A stretch of DNA of 64,000 bases, taken from JAVKBW01 sp040222995. GTDB taxonomy: Bacteria; Pseudomonadota; Alphaproteobacteria; UBA8366; Aestuariispiraceae. The position numbers were made by a program, and so were the translations under genes. How positions within the stretch are numbered: the stretch's first letter is position 1; every line of letters begins with the position of its first letter. The stretch is from the NCBI GenBank assembly GCA_040222995.1, contig JAVKBW010000008.1, positions 1-64,000 of the forward strand. Direction: 5' to 3'. The notes under the pieces were generated by a model. That model worked only from the letters and a program-made list of their open reading frames with translations, ran no database searches and was not told the origin of the DNA. Positions 42,637 to 50,767 of the stretch are shown here, in pieces.

Positions 42637-43953
42637 ATGAACATCATCTTCTTCGCCATGGTCGCGATTGCGTTTCTGGTCGCCGCCTACCATCAGATCA
42701 CCTGGGTGCCGCCGGTCAGCGATGCGATTGCCGCCAGCCCGATGGAGAAGCTCGGCACCGGCATGATCGAGACAGCGGATGTGTCGGTCACGCTGGCCAT
42801 CGGCCTGATCGGCGTGATGGCCCTGTTCCTCGGCCTGATGAAGGTGGCGGAGGCCGGCGGCCTGCTGGTCATCATCGCGAAACTGCTGCGGCCGCTGATG
42901 AAACGCCTGTTCCCCGACGTGCCGGCCGACCACCCGGCGATGGGCGCGATGATCATGAACCTGTCGGCCAATGTCATGGGGCTGGGCAACGCGGCGACGC
43001 CGTTCGGCATTCGCGCCATGCAGGAACTCGACAAGCTGAACCCGCACAAGGGCTGCGCCACCAACGCGATGGCGCTGTTTCTGGCGATCAATACATCCAG
43101 CGTCACCATATTGCCGACCGGGGTGATCGCCATTCGCGCCGCCGCCGGGTCCGCCGATCCGGCGGGGATCGTCCCCACCACCCTGGTCGCCACCATCTGT
43201 TCGACCACCATGGCCATCGTCATGGCGAAACTGCTGCAGCGGTATTTCCCGGCAGGCCCGGTCGCCGGCAGGGAGCCATCCGAGGCCGAACCGGAACAGC
43301 CGGAACCCGCATCGCCTTCCGCCGACCTGTCGCAAGCGTCGGAAGCCTATCCGATATGGGTCTCGGCGCTGGCGCTGGCCTGCCTGATTGGCCTTGTGCC
43401 GCTGACGGTCGCCTACGGCAAGACCATCGCGCCGTGGATCATCCCCGGCCTGATGATCGCGCTGCTGAGTTTCGGCATGGCGAAGAAGGTGCCGATCTAT
43501 GAAAGTTTCGTCGAGGGCGCGAAGGACGGGTTTCAGGTCGCGGTGCGCATCATCCCCTATCTCGTCGCCATTCTGGTGGCGGTCGGCATGTTCCGCGCCA
43601 GCGGGGCGATGGAACTGTTGATCGTGCCGCTGTCGGTCATCACCGAACCGCTCGGCATGCCGGCGGAAGCCCTGCCGATGGCGCTGCTGAGACCGCTCAG
43701 CGGCTCCGGCGCGTACGGCATTATGGCGTCGATCATCAACGACCCGGATGTCGGGCCGGATTCCTATACCGGCTATCTGGTGAGCACGTTACAGGGGTCG
43801 ACCGAAACCACCTTCTACGTGCTGGCGGTGTATTTCGGCGCGGTGCAGATCAAGCGCATCCGCCACGCGCTGGCCGCCGCACTTTCCGCCGATCTGGTCG
43901 GCATCGTTGCAGCCGTGGTGATTTGCTCTATTTTATACGGAACACTCGCCTGA
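42637..43953 (+). CDS. SpmA-SpmB-like fused nucleoside-recognition membrane protein
   Basis: Integral membrane protein of 438 residues made of two Gate (nucleoside recognition) domains in tandem. The first half carries MNLSANVMGLGNAATPFG, the SpmA hallmark, and the second carries YLVAILVAVGMFRASGAM and LSGSGAYGIMASI, the SpmB hallmarks. In Bacillus spmA and spmB are separate spore-maturation genes; in non-sporulating proteobacteria they often occur as fusions of unknown function next to DacB-type peptidases, as here. An envelope or dehydration-related role is therefore suggested by context only. Confidence 0.9.
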   Translation: MNIIFFAMVAIAFLVAAYHQITWVPPVSDAIAASPMEKLGTGMIETADVSVTLAIGLIGVMALFLGLMKVAEAGGLLVIIAKLLRPLMKRLFPDVPADHPAMGAMIMNLSANVMGLGNAATPFGIRAMQELDKLNPHKGCATNAMALFLAINTSSVTILPTGVIAIRAAAGSADPAGIVPTTLVATICSTTMAIVMAKLLQRYFPAGPVAGREPSEAEPEQPEPASPSADLSQASEAYPIWVSALALACLIGLVPLTVAYGKTIAPWIIPGLMIALLSFGMAKKVPIYESFVEGAKDGFQVAVRIIPYLVAILVAVGMFRASGAMELLIVPLSVITEPLGMPAEALPMALLRPLSGSGAYGIMASIINDPDVGPDSYTGYLVSTLQGSTETTFYVLAVYFGAVQIKRIRHALAAALSADLVGIVAAVVICSILYGTLA

Positions 43954-43968
43954 TCAGGAGGACTTACC

Positions 43969-44457
43969 ATGAGCGACCGTATCTGGAGCGTCTATCTTTC
44001 CGGGGAAATCCACAGCGACTGGCGCGAGCGCATTGAAACGGGCATTGCCGATGCCGGCCTGCCGGTCGAACTGACAAGCCCGGTGACCGTGCATGAGGAT
44101 TCCGACGATTGCGGTGTGGCGATTTTCGGCGCGGAACAGGACAAGTTCTGGCACGACCGCAAGGGCGCGCAACTGAACGCTATTCGCACCCGCACGCTGA
44201 TCGAGGAAGCCGATCTGGTCGTCGTGCGCTTCGGCGAAAAGTACAAGCAGTGGAACGCCGCCTTTGATGCCGGCTTCGCCGCAGCCCTCGGCACGCCCTA
44301 CATCACCCTGCACCCGACCGACCACGACCATGCGCTGAAGGAAGTTGACGGGGCGGCGATGGCGGTAGCCCGCGAACCAGAACAGGTGGTGCAGGCTTTG
44401 GCCTACATCATCCGCGGCGAGATGCCGAAGGCGTCGGCCAAAGCAGCGGCGGAGTAA
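43969..44457 (+). CDS. YtoQ family protein
   Basis: A 162-residue cytoplasmic protein of the YtoQ family. The N-terminal WSVYLSGEIHSDWR and central FGAEQDKFWHDRKGAQLN are characteristic. The fold is related to nucleoside 2-deoxyribosyltransferase-like proteins (YLSGEI, then a DLVVVRFGEKYKQWNAAFD core), but no enzyme activity is established. An AGGAGGA ribosome-binding site precedes the ATG. It follows the SpmA-SpmB gene by 15 bases and probably shares its transcript. The C-terminus is a short alanine/lysine tail. Confidence 0.88.
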   Translation: MSDRIWSVYLSGEIHSDWRERIETGIADAGLPVELTSPVTVHEDSDDCGVAIFGAEQDKFWHDRKGAQLNAIRTRTLIEEADLVVVRFGEKYKQWNAAFDAGFAAALGTPYITLHPTDHDHALKEVDGAAMAVAREPEQVVQALAYIIRGEMPKASAKAAAE

Positions 44458-44790
44458 GTCGCAACGCCGATCCCCGGGCGAAGACCCGGGGTCCATTCCT
44501 GCGGCCCGTGAGCAAGCGAAGACGACAACGGAATAGGTCCCGCATCAAGTGCGGGACTCTTGCTTTTAGAATTAAATGAACGTTCCCCGGGACTGAGCCG
44601 GGGTCTTTCGACGTATCCTGATAAAGATCCCGGATCGGGTCCGGGAATCGCATGAAAACGATATCTCCACCCTCACCCTCCGCCTGCAAACGCAGGCTCC
44701 CCCCTCTCCCGCCTGCGGGCGAGGGGATTTTACTAGTCCTCGTAGCTCCTTCTCCCGCTGGCGGGAGAAGGTTGGGATGAGGGTGGATGC
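44458..44790. repeat. REP-rich intergenic region including dispersed repeat copy 3
   Basis: About 330 bases with no gene. It contains REP-like hairpins CCCCGGGCGAAGACCCGGGG near 44472, TCCCGCATCAAGTGCGGGA near 44538, CCCCGGGACTGAGCCGGGG near 44585 and CCCGGATCGGGTCCGGG near 44629. The third copy of the 120-base dispersed element follows at 44667-44786. The region separates two convergent genes and probably terminates both. Confidence 0.75.
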
Positions 44791-45807
44791 TCAATACCCC
44801 AGCGCAGGATCAATCGGGTTCATGACGGGTTTGCCGTCGAGAAACAGGGTCATGTTGCGGAAAAACAGGTCGAGGGTCATCGGCACATAGGCGTCGCCGT
44901 CATCGGCCGAGACATGCGGCGTGACGATGAGGTTTTTCGTGTGCCAGAGGCGCGATTCCGGGGCAATCGGTTCCGGGTCGAACACATCGAGGATCGCCCC
45001 GGCGAGACTGCCTTCTTCCAGTTTGTCGCAAAGCGCATCGTAATCCATGATCGACTCGCGGCCGATATTGACGATCCCCGCCGTCGGTTTCAGCAAATCG
45101 AGCCGGCGCCGGTCGAACAGGCCGCGGGTTTCCGGCGTATCGGGTGTCGCCAGAAAAACGTAGTCGGCGCGCGGTAACACGCTGTCAAGTTCACCCACCG
45201 ACACAACCTCGTCACAGTCGTCGACGGCGCGGCCATGCCGGTTGACGCCGATGACATGGACGCCGAGATCATGCACCCGTTTCGCCGTCGACCCGCCCAG
45301 GCTGCCGGTGCCGACAACCACCAGGGTTTTTCCGGCAATCGGCGAGGCGAACAGGGAATCGTAGACCGCATGGCGCTGGTTGGTGACGATAGCCGGCATA
45401 TGCGAGTGCAGCATCAGGACGCTCATCAGGCCGAATTCGCCCGCCTTTGCGGCATGCACGCCCTTGTTGTTGGTCAGCGTCACGCCTTTGGGCAGCCAGT
45501 CGAGCGGCAGCAGGTGTTCAACCCCCGCCCCGATGATATGAATCCATTTCAGCTTCGGCGCGATGGCGGCCAGGTTTTCCGTCGGCAGGTTCCAGCACAA
45601 TAATACGTCCGCATCGGCCATTGAGGCCTCAAAATTGTCGGTGTCCCAGTCGATGGTCGCGTCGATCTTCCCGGCAAGCCCCGGCATCTGCGCCAAAGCC
45701 GTATTGAACCGCTCTTTCGTGATGGTGAAGACGGCCTCGCCTTCCGGCGTGTTGGGAAACGAGCCGGCGGCCCAGCGGTTGTTTTTTACATGTACTTTGA
45801 CGCCCAT
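44791..45807 (-). CDS. D-2-hydroxyacid dehydrogenase
   Basis: NAD(P)-dependent dehydrogenase of 338 residues, distinct from the one at 17234. The cofactor motif is VVGTGSLGGSTAKR; the catalytic Arg is in VNIGRESIMDYDAL, Glu in ILDVFDPEPI and His in VTPHVSADDGD. It resembles GhrA-type glyoxylate/hydroxypyruvate reductases. It lies downstream of a LysR-type regulator gene on the same strand, with about 80 bases between, so it may be part of that regulator's transcript. Substrate is not certain. Confidence 0.9.
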   Translation of the reverse strand: MGVKVHVKNNRWAAGSFPNTPEGEAVFTITKERFNTALAQMPGLAGKIDATIDWDTDNFEASMADADVLLCWNLPTENLAAIAPKLKWIHIIGAGVEHLLPLDWLPKGVTLTNNKGVHAAKAGEFGLMSVLMLHSHMPAIVTNQRHAVYDSLFASPIAGKTLVVVGTGSLGGSTAKRVHDLGVHVIGVNRHGRAVDDCDEVVSVGELDSVLPRADYVFLATPDTPETRGLFDRRRLDLLKPTAGIVNIGRESIMDYDALCDKLEEGSLAGAILDVFDPEPIAPESRLWHTKNLIVTPHVSADDGDAYVPMTLDLFFRNMTLFLDGKPVMNPIDPALGY

Positions 45808-45885
45808 TGGCGAAGTCCTCGTCTGTCCTGATTGCGATCCGGCTCATACCAGAATTAATTCGCTTTCGGGTCAAACGAGTAATTC

Positions 45886-46806
45886 TTACGGGGACACGGC
45901 GATTCGGTCTGCTTCCGACGGGACCGCAACCCAGTTCCGGAACCGTCTTACCCTGTCCATGTGTGCGGTATTCGGTGGAAAAACAAGATAGTAGGAAAAC
46001 TGATGCCGAACCACTGTATCGGACAGCCGGACAAGCCTTCCCGATTTCAGATCCGCTTCTGCAAGCTCTAGATATCCGATGGCGATTCCGGCCCCGTCCG
46101 CCGCCGCCTGCAGGGCGAAACTGGGATCTGCGAAGGAAAGACCGAACAGTTCCGGCGGCGGCGTCACCCCCGCGCCTTCCAGCCACAACCGCCATTCCTC
46201 ACCAAAAGAATGGCCGGCAATATCCGCATGCAGCAGCTTGTGCTTCAAAATGATGTCGGCATCGACCGGCGCGACCGACGCCAATGGATGATCCGGCGAA
46301 CAGAGCGGCGTCAGATGGATCGGCAGCAAAGGCTCGGCGACCAGCCCTTCCCAGGGCGGCACACCGCAGCGCACCGCCACATCCGCCTCGCCTGACAGTA
46401 GATTCAGATATCCGAGGGTCGGCTTGAAATGGATATCGAGTTCGGTTTCCTCCGGCGTCCAGTTCTTCAGGCGCGGCGTCAGCCATTTCGCCGTGAAGGA
46501 TGGCGTTGCGGTCACGATCAGCCGCCGGCTCTCGTCCGTGCGGGTCAGTGTTTCGAGCGCTTTTTCGATACTGTCGAAGGACTGGGTCAGGGCCGGTACG
46601 AGAAGCTTCGCCGCATCGGTCAGTTCAATGCCGCGGTTGGTCCGGTCAAACAGCCGACGCCCCAGAATATCCTCAAGCGATCTGATCTGCTGGCTGATCG
46701 CACTGTGAGTCACCAGCAGTTCATCCGCCGCCGCCGAAAAGCTGCCGAGCCGCGCCGCAACCTCAAACGCGCGCAGTGCGTGCAGGGGTGTATTGCGTCG
46801 ATTCAT
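45886..46806 (-). CDS. LysR-type transcriptional regulator (GcvA-like)
   Basis: A 306-residue LysR regulator: N-terminal helix-turn-helix (HALRAFEVAARLGSFSAAADE, read as its first 60 residues, with TAxAxSQQI-type recognition THSAISQQIRSLE) and a periplasmic-binding-protein-like effector domain. The start MNRRNTPLHALRAF is that of GcvA/AmpR-like members. It is transcribed away from the Rieske oxygenase gene; a perfect inverted repeat with a T-N11-A core lies between them, the classic arrangement for a LysR regulator and its target. The inducer is unknown. Confidence 0.92.
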   Translation of the reverse strand: MNRRNTPLHALRAFEVAARLGSFSAAADELLVTHSAISQQIRSLEDILGRRLFDRTNRGIELTDAAKLLVPALTQSFDSIEKALETLTRTDESRRLIVTATPSFTAKWLTPRLKNWTPEETELDIHFKPTLGYLNLLSGEADVAVRCGVPPWEGLVAEPLLPIHLTPLCSPDHPLASVAPVDADIILKHKLLHADIAGHSFGEEWRLWLEGAGVTPPPELFGLSFADPSFALQAAADGAGIAIGYLELAEADLKSGRLVRLSDTVVRHQFSYYLVFPPNTAHMDRVRRFRNWVAVPSEADRIAVSP

Positions 46807-46827
46807 TGTTCGTCCCGCCCCCTTCGG

Positions 46828-46846
46828 ATGTAAGATTACCTTACAT
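46828..46846. promoter_or_regulatory. LysR-type operator in divergent promoter region
   Basis: ATGTAAGATTACCTTACAT is a perfect 7-5-7 inverted repeat containing the T-N11-A core (TAAGATTACCTTA) of LysR binding sites. It begins 22 bases upstream of the lysR start and lies 77 bases before the oxygenase start, a position suited to autorepression and activation of the divergent gene. Confidence 0.7.
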
Positions 46847-46922
46847 CAAAGACGACAATTTCTCGATACACAATAGACTTCGGACTCCTCTATTCTGTCG
46901 CCGGTATATACAGGAGGAATAC

Positions 46923-48272
46923 ATGCCGGACTCGACGACCAGGCCGTCAACCAACCCGAAGCCGAACAGTGGCTATCATCAGAGCCTGCCGGGTACGTCG
47001 GACACGCTACTGACGCAGATCGGCCCCGGCACACCGGGCGGTGAATATCTGCGCCGGTACTGGCAGCCGGTCGCGCTGGTATCGGATATCGGGGAGCTGC
47101 CGACGCCGCTGCGTATTCTCGGCGAAGACCTGATCCTGTTTCGCGACCTGTCCGGCCGCATCGGCCTAGTACACAAAAACTGCCCGCATCGCCGCGCCTC
47201 GCTGGAATACGGCAAGTGTGAGACCCGGGGCATCCGCTGCTGCTATCACGGCTGGCTGTTCGACACCGACGGCACGGTGCTGGAAGTACCGGGGCAGCCC
47301 GACGGCATTGAGGACAAGGTGAAGAACGCGGTCAGCCTCGGCGCCTATCCCGTGCACGAATACAAGGGCATCGTGTTCGCCTATCTCGGCCCGCCGGAAA
47401 AACAGCCGGCCTTTCCCGTCTACGACACGATGGAGATCCCGGGCCAGATCATGCGGCCCTACAAAGCCCCCTTTAACTGTAACTGGCTGCAGGTGCTGGA
47501 CGCGATACTCGACCCGATCCACACCGCTTTCCTGCATTCACGGATCAGCCGCGAACAGTTTTCCGAAGGCTTCGGCGAGATCGGAGAAATGGAATTCTTC
47601 GAACGCTTCATGTCCTATCTCGGCACCGCAACCAGACGGGTGGGCGACAATATCTGGGTGCGGGTGAACGAACTGGTTCTGCCGAACTTCACCCAGGCCG
47701 GGGCCGCCTTCGCCGCCGACGGCACCAAACCGCGGTATTTCGGGCGTTCAGCGTTTTCACGCTGGGTCGTGCCGGTGGATGACGAACACACGATCTGCAT
47801 CGCCTGGGCGAATTTCGGCGAGCGCGGCGACCCGGTCGAATATGACACGCCGGAAGGACCGGAACTGATCGAACAGGGAGAAGTGTTCGACCGCACGCCG
47901 GAACAGCGCCAGCGTTTTCCCGCGGATGCCGAAGCCACCGAGGGCATGGGGCCGATTACCGAGCATTCGAAGGAATACCTGGTGCCCAGCGACAAGGGCA
48001 TCGTTACCTACCGCCGAAAATTGCGGAAAATCATTAAGGCGCTGCAGGACGGAACTGAACCCGGCCATCTTACGGAACGCCATAACGGCACGGTGCCGAC
48101 CTATGGCGGCGATACGGTTCTGGCCATCGGAAAGGACAAGACGGACGATGCCGCCCTGCTGCGCAAGGTCGGCCGGCAGGCAATGGACATCCAGTTCGCG
48201 GCGGAACACCTGCACGGCGAAGAGCGCGACGAGGACGTCATGGAAAAGCTGAAGGAACTGGAACGCGGCTAG
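46923..48272 (+). CDS. Rieske aromatic-ring-hydroxylating oxygenase, large subunit
   Basis: Oxygenase of the phthalate dioxygenase-like class, 449 residues. The Rieske [2Fe-2S] ligands are in CPHRRASLEYGK and CCYHGWLFD, and the mononuclear iron site in LDPIHTAFLH. A strong AGGAGG site five bases before the ATG fixes the start. No ferredoxin or reductase gene is adjacent, so its electron supply is unlinked, which is common for three-component or family-promiscuous members. Control by the divergent LysR protein is likely. The substrate is an aromatic acid or similar, not decidable from sequence. The stop codon touches the terminal repeat of a MITE-like element. Confidence 0.92.
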   Translation: MPDSTTRPSTNPKPNSGYHQSLPGTSDTLLTQIGPGTPGGEYLRRYWQPVALVSDIGELPTPLRILGEDLILFRDLSGRIGLVHKNCPHRRASLEYGKCETRGIRCCYHGWLFDTDGTVLEVPGQPDGIEDKVKNAVSLGAYPVHEYKGIVFAYLGPPEKQPAFPVYDTMEIPGQIMRPYKAPFNCNWLQVLDAILDPIHTAFLHSRISREQFSEGFGEIGEMEFFERFMSYLGTATRRVGDNIWVRVNELVLPNFTQAGAAFAADGTKPRYFGRSAFSRWVVPVDDEHTICIAWANFGERGDPVEYDTPEGPELIEQGEVFDRTPEQRQRFPADAEATEGMGPITEHSKEYLVPSDKGIVTYRRKLRKIIKALQDGTEPGHLTERHNGTVPTYGGDTVLAIGKDKTDDAALLRKVGRQAMDIQFAAEHLHGEERDEDVMEKLKELERG

Positions 48273-48543
48273 GCCGTAAACTCGTAAACGAGAGAGGATT
48301 TTGCCCGTGACGGATCTGGATGGACCGGACGTCTGGCGGTTGCGGCGCGATGCAGCGGCATCGGGCAAGATCGACAGGCGGTCGGCGCGCCAGATCCGCC
48401 GGGCCGGAACGGCTGGCCGGTCGGCCCGCCTCTGCGTCGTCAATCCGCCTTGCCGATGCGCAGGCATCGCCTGCGGCGCATTTCCTGGCATTGACAGGCC
48501 GAACCGGTCAGCAAAAACTCTCTTCGTTTATGAGTCTACGGCC
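48272..48543. mobile_element. MITE-like element with imperfect terminal inverted repeats
   Basis: The first 33 bases (GGCCGTAAACTCGTAAACGA onward) match the reverse complement of the last 33 (GGCCGTAGACTCATAAACGA onward) at about 25 positions. The 272-base interior has no gene, only frames without ribosome-binding sites and a GCAGGCATCGCCTGC hairpin. It sits exactly between the stop regions of two convergent genes. Size and termini fit a non-autonomous transposon; no transposase or target duplication is visible. A long bidirectional terminator is an alternative. Confidence 0.45.
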
Positions 48544-48920
48544 TGGTCTTCTGTCCGGTCCCGTTCGTACCGGTGCGACACCGGAAACGGCGGCAGCCAG
48601 GCCTCGCGGCGGATGGTCCAGCTTTCATAGGTCGGGGTAAACCGGTCCGGCGCGTCCAGTGAGCCCAGATGCACCTCGATTTCATCGCCGGTGCGGGCAA
48701 AGACCGACGAGCCGCAGGCGGGGCAGAAATGCCGTCCCTTGTAATCGTTAGTTTCGCCTTCAATCGTTACCGCATCCTGCGGGAACACGGCGGCGGCATA
48801 GAACAGCGCGCCGTGATGCTTGCGGCAATCGAGACAATGGCAGATGCCGACCCGGTCCGGGCGTCCCGATGCCTCGATCCGCACCTTGCCGCACTGGCAA
48901 CCACCGGTGAAGCGATCCAT
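48528..48920 (-). CDS. GFA/CENP-V family zinc protein
   Basis: A 130-residue protein of the glutathione-dependent formaldehyde-activating (GFA) superfamily. The zinc-ligand cysteines are in GGCQCGKVRI, CHCLDC and CPACGSSVFA, all intact. Most members have no proven GFA activity, so the enzymatic role is uncertain; binding of a thiol adduct is the general idea. The last residues (QAVDS) are encoded inside the terminal repeat of the adjacent MITE-like element, hinting that the natural C-terminus may have been altered by insertion. It is monocistronic. Confidence 0.88.
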   Translation of the reverse strand: MDRFTGGCQCGKVRIEASGRPDRVGICHCLDCRKHHGALFYAAAVFPQDAVTIEGETNDYKGRHFCPACGSSVFARTGDEIEVHLGSLDAPDRFTPTYESWTIRREAWLPPFPVSHRYERDRTEDQAVDS

Positions 48921-49166
48921 GCCGCGCCTCCTACAGACAATGAAAAGAGCAATCAGTTAAAACGAACGAAAACGACAAGGCAATCAGCCACCAGGGACAA
49001 AGCCAGAGTCACGCCGGTTTGGCGTTAATGGCATAGGCAACGCCCGATTACGTCAATGCGCGACAATTTCACCCGGTTTTTGCCACCGAGTTCATGTATT
49101 GTCGGATTCTGCACTAGCACTGGCTTTCGAAAAAACGCACGTGGCAAACACGAACCGAGGAATGAC

Positions 49167-49463
49167 ATGATTGAATTTGAAAAAGCGAAGCTCGACCCGG
49201 GTTCTCACTTCCGAAAGCCGGGCGATGTGTTGGCAAGCTCGGACTTCAGTAATGTTCAGAAGATCGAAATACTTCGCCGCTGGGAGTACGATGCCAATGA
49301 ATTGGCCGTTGCAGAAGAAGAAGGACTGACTGGTGGTGAACCTTCGATGCTTGAACAGATACTGAAAGCACTAGAAACGCTTGTGGAGCATATCGATACC
49401 GAGCATTCCCCGCCTACTAAGCAACATGGCCTATCCCAAGAGGATTTGAAGAGGTTAAGATAA
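49167..49463 (+). CDS. Small acidic protein of unknown function, stress-block gene 1
   Basis: A 98-residue acidic protein. The segment KPGDVLASSDFSNVQKIEIL followed by RRWEYDANELAVAEEEG is reminiscent of small conserved proteins found beside general-stress genes in proteobacteria, but I cannot name a family. The C-terminal half is a predicted helix (MLEQILKALETLVEHIDTEH). The start is the ATG after CCGAGGA; a longer frame upstream is poor. The gene is visibly lower in GC than its surroundings and forms a block with the two following genes. A hairpin terminator follows. Confidence 0.65.
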   Translation: MIEFEKAKLDPGSHFRKPGDVLASSDFSNVQKIEILRRWEYDANELAVAEEEGLTGGEPSMLEQILKALETLVEHIDTEHSPPTKQHGLSQEDLKRLR

Positions 49464-49510
49464 CGCGGCAACCAGTTAAACGTCAGAGTTGCCCTCCGTT
49501 TTATTCAACC

Positions 49511-49536
49511 AAAAAAAGCCGATCCTTCGGTTTTTA
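49511..49536. terminator. Bidirectional hairpin terminator
   Basis: CCGA-TCCT-TCGG forms a short stem flanked by a run of seven A on the left and five T on the right, so it can act on both strands. It lies 48 bases after the stop of the small acidic protein gene. Confidence 0.55.
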
Positions 49537-49631
49537 CCAACAAAAATTCCACCACGGTTTGATTCGCATCAAGGCGAGATCCCACTCGCCCCGGCAGTAT
49601 TCAGCTTTTAGCGGATAATCAGGAGAGTCCA

Positions 49632-50201
49632 GTGTCAGACCAACAGAGTGAAGCAAACGTTCGGGAAGCAGTTGGTGTCTTCAACAATGCTGATTCCCTT
49701 GTAGCAGCAATCGACGAGCTCCAGAGTTCTGGATTCGATCGAGCTGAAATCAGTCTTCTCGCCAGCGAATCTGCCGTGCAGGAGAAACTGGGCCACATGT
49801 ATGAAAAGGTGAGCGACCTGGAGGACGACCCCGCGGCACCCCGAACAGCCTATGTTTCAACAGAATCAATTGGCGATGCCAAAGGCAGCCTGATTGGCGG
49901 GTTGATCTATGTCGGCGCCATGGCCGCAGTGGGATCAATAGTCGCTTCAGGAGGTTCACTCGGAATTGCCCTGATAGGGGCGACAGCACTCGGCGGGACA
50001 GGAGGATTTATTGGCGCAATCCTCGCTGAATGGGTCGGCAAGCATCATGCTGATTTTCTGCAGGAACAATTGGATCATGGAGGATTAATCCTCTGGGTTC
50101 GTACACGGGATGAAACCCATGAAAAGCGCGCAACGAAAATATTATCATCGCATTCCGCCTATGACGTTCATGTCCATGGCCGACCTAATATGAGCAGCTA
50201 G
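49632..50201 (+). CDS. General stress protein 17M/YflT-like membrane-associated protein
   Basis: A 189-residue protein. The N-terminal third (VGVFNNADSLVAAIDELQSSG, FDRAEISLLAS) matches the heat-induced stress protein YflT/GSP17M domain. It is followed by a glycine-rich hydrophobic hairpin (LIGGLIYVGAMAAVGSIVAS, then IALIGATALGGTGGFIGAIL) that probably sits in the membrane, and a C-terminal ferredoxin-like segment (HGGLILWVRTRDETHEKRATK). The start is GTG with AGGAGA ten bases upstream. The molecular function is unknown; the family is linked to general and osmotic stress. GC content is below that of neighbouring core genes. Confidence 0.8.
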   Translation: MSDQQSEANVREAVGVFNNADSLVAAIDELQSSGFDRAEISLLASESAVQEKLGHMYEKVSDLEDDPAAPRTAYVSTESIGDAKGSLIGGLIYVGAMAAVGSIVASGGSLGIALIGATALGGTGGFIGAILAEWVGKHHADFLQEQLDHGGLILWVRTRDETHEKRATKILSSHSAYDVHVHGRPNMSS

Positions 50202-50289
50202 TTTAACGCGTTACAGACGGAAACAGACCATTATCCAGCCAATACCCACCTCCAATGCACCGACAGGTTCGGACACAAGGCATCAGTGA

Positions 50290-50700
50290 ATGACGGCAAG
50301 CAACGCAACGGAAGATGCATTAAGGGAAGCGTTGCTGGACGAATACAAGGCACGTGCCACCTACAGAAAGGTTATCGAGACCTTCGGAGAAATTCGGCCT
50401 TTCATCAATATCGTCGAGGCGGAGGACCGTCATGCCGCAGCACTGCTAAGGCAGTTCAAACGCCTCAATCTGGATCCTCCGGAGGATCAATGGAAAGGCA
50501 ATGTGGCGGCTCCGGCGTCGATTATGGAAGCCTGCAAAGCCGCTGTCGCCGACGAAATCAACAATGCGGAAATGTACAATCGGCTGCTGGCAACAGTTGA
50601 TGATCCAACCGTCAAGAAGGTTCTTCTTAATCTTCAGGCTGCTTCACAAGATCGCCATCTGCCGGCTTTTCGCCGTTGTCTCGCCAGAGAGGCATCATGA
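50290..50700 (+). CDS. Ferritin-like di-iron domain protein
   Basis: A 136-residue, all-helical protein with the spacing of a ferritin-like four-helix bundle: Glu in LLDEYKARATYRK, ExxH-like EAEDRHAAALL, Glu in DEINNAEMYNRLL and a final QDRHLPAFRR. These four stretches could supply two pairs of iron ligands. It resembles DUF2202-like ferritin-family proteins. There is no signal peptide. It is the third gene of the lower-GC stress block, suggesting oxidative or metal stress. Iron binding is inferred from the motif pattern only. Confidence 0.78.
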   Translation: MTASNATEDALREALLDEYKARATYRKVIETFGEIRPFINIVEAEDRHAAALLRQFKRLNLDPPEDQWKGNVAAPASIMEACKAAVADEINNAEMYNRLLATVDDPTVKKVLLNLQAASQDRHLPAFRRCLAREAS

Positions 50701-50767
50701 TGGCACGCATCGAATAACGGTATTCGTTGCTATCTCGATCAGAAGCGGAACGGTTTCCCGAATACTG

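Noticed and set aside
48301..48630. Plus-strand frames inside the MITE-like element
   Set aside because: No ribosome-binding site, Arg/Ala-rich and running into the antisense of the GFA gene; no transposase motif.
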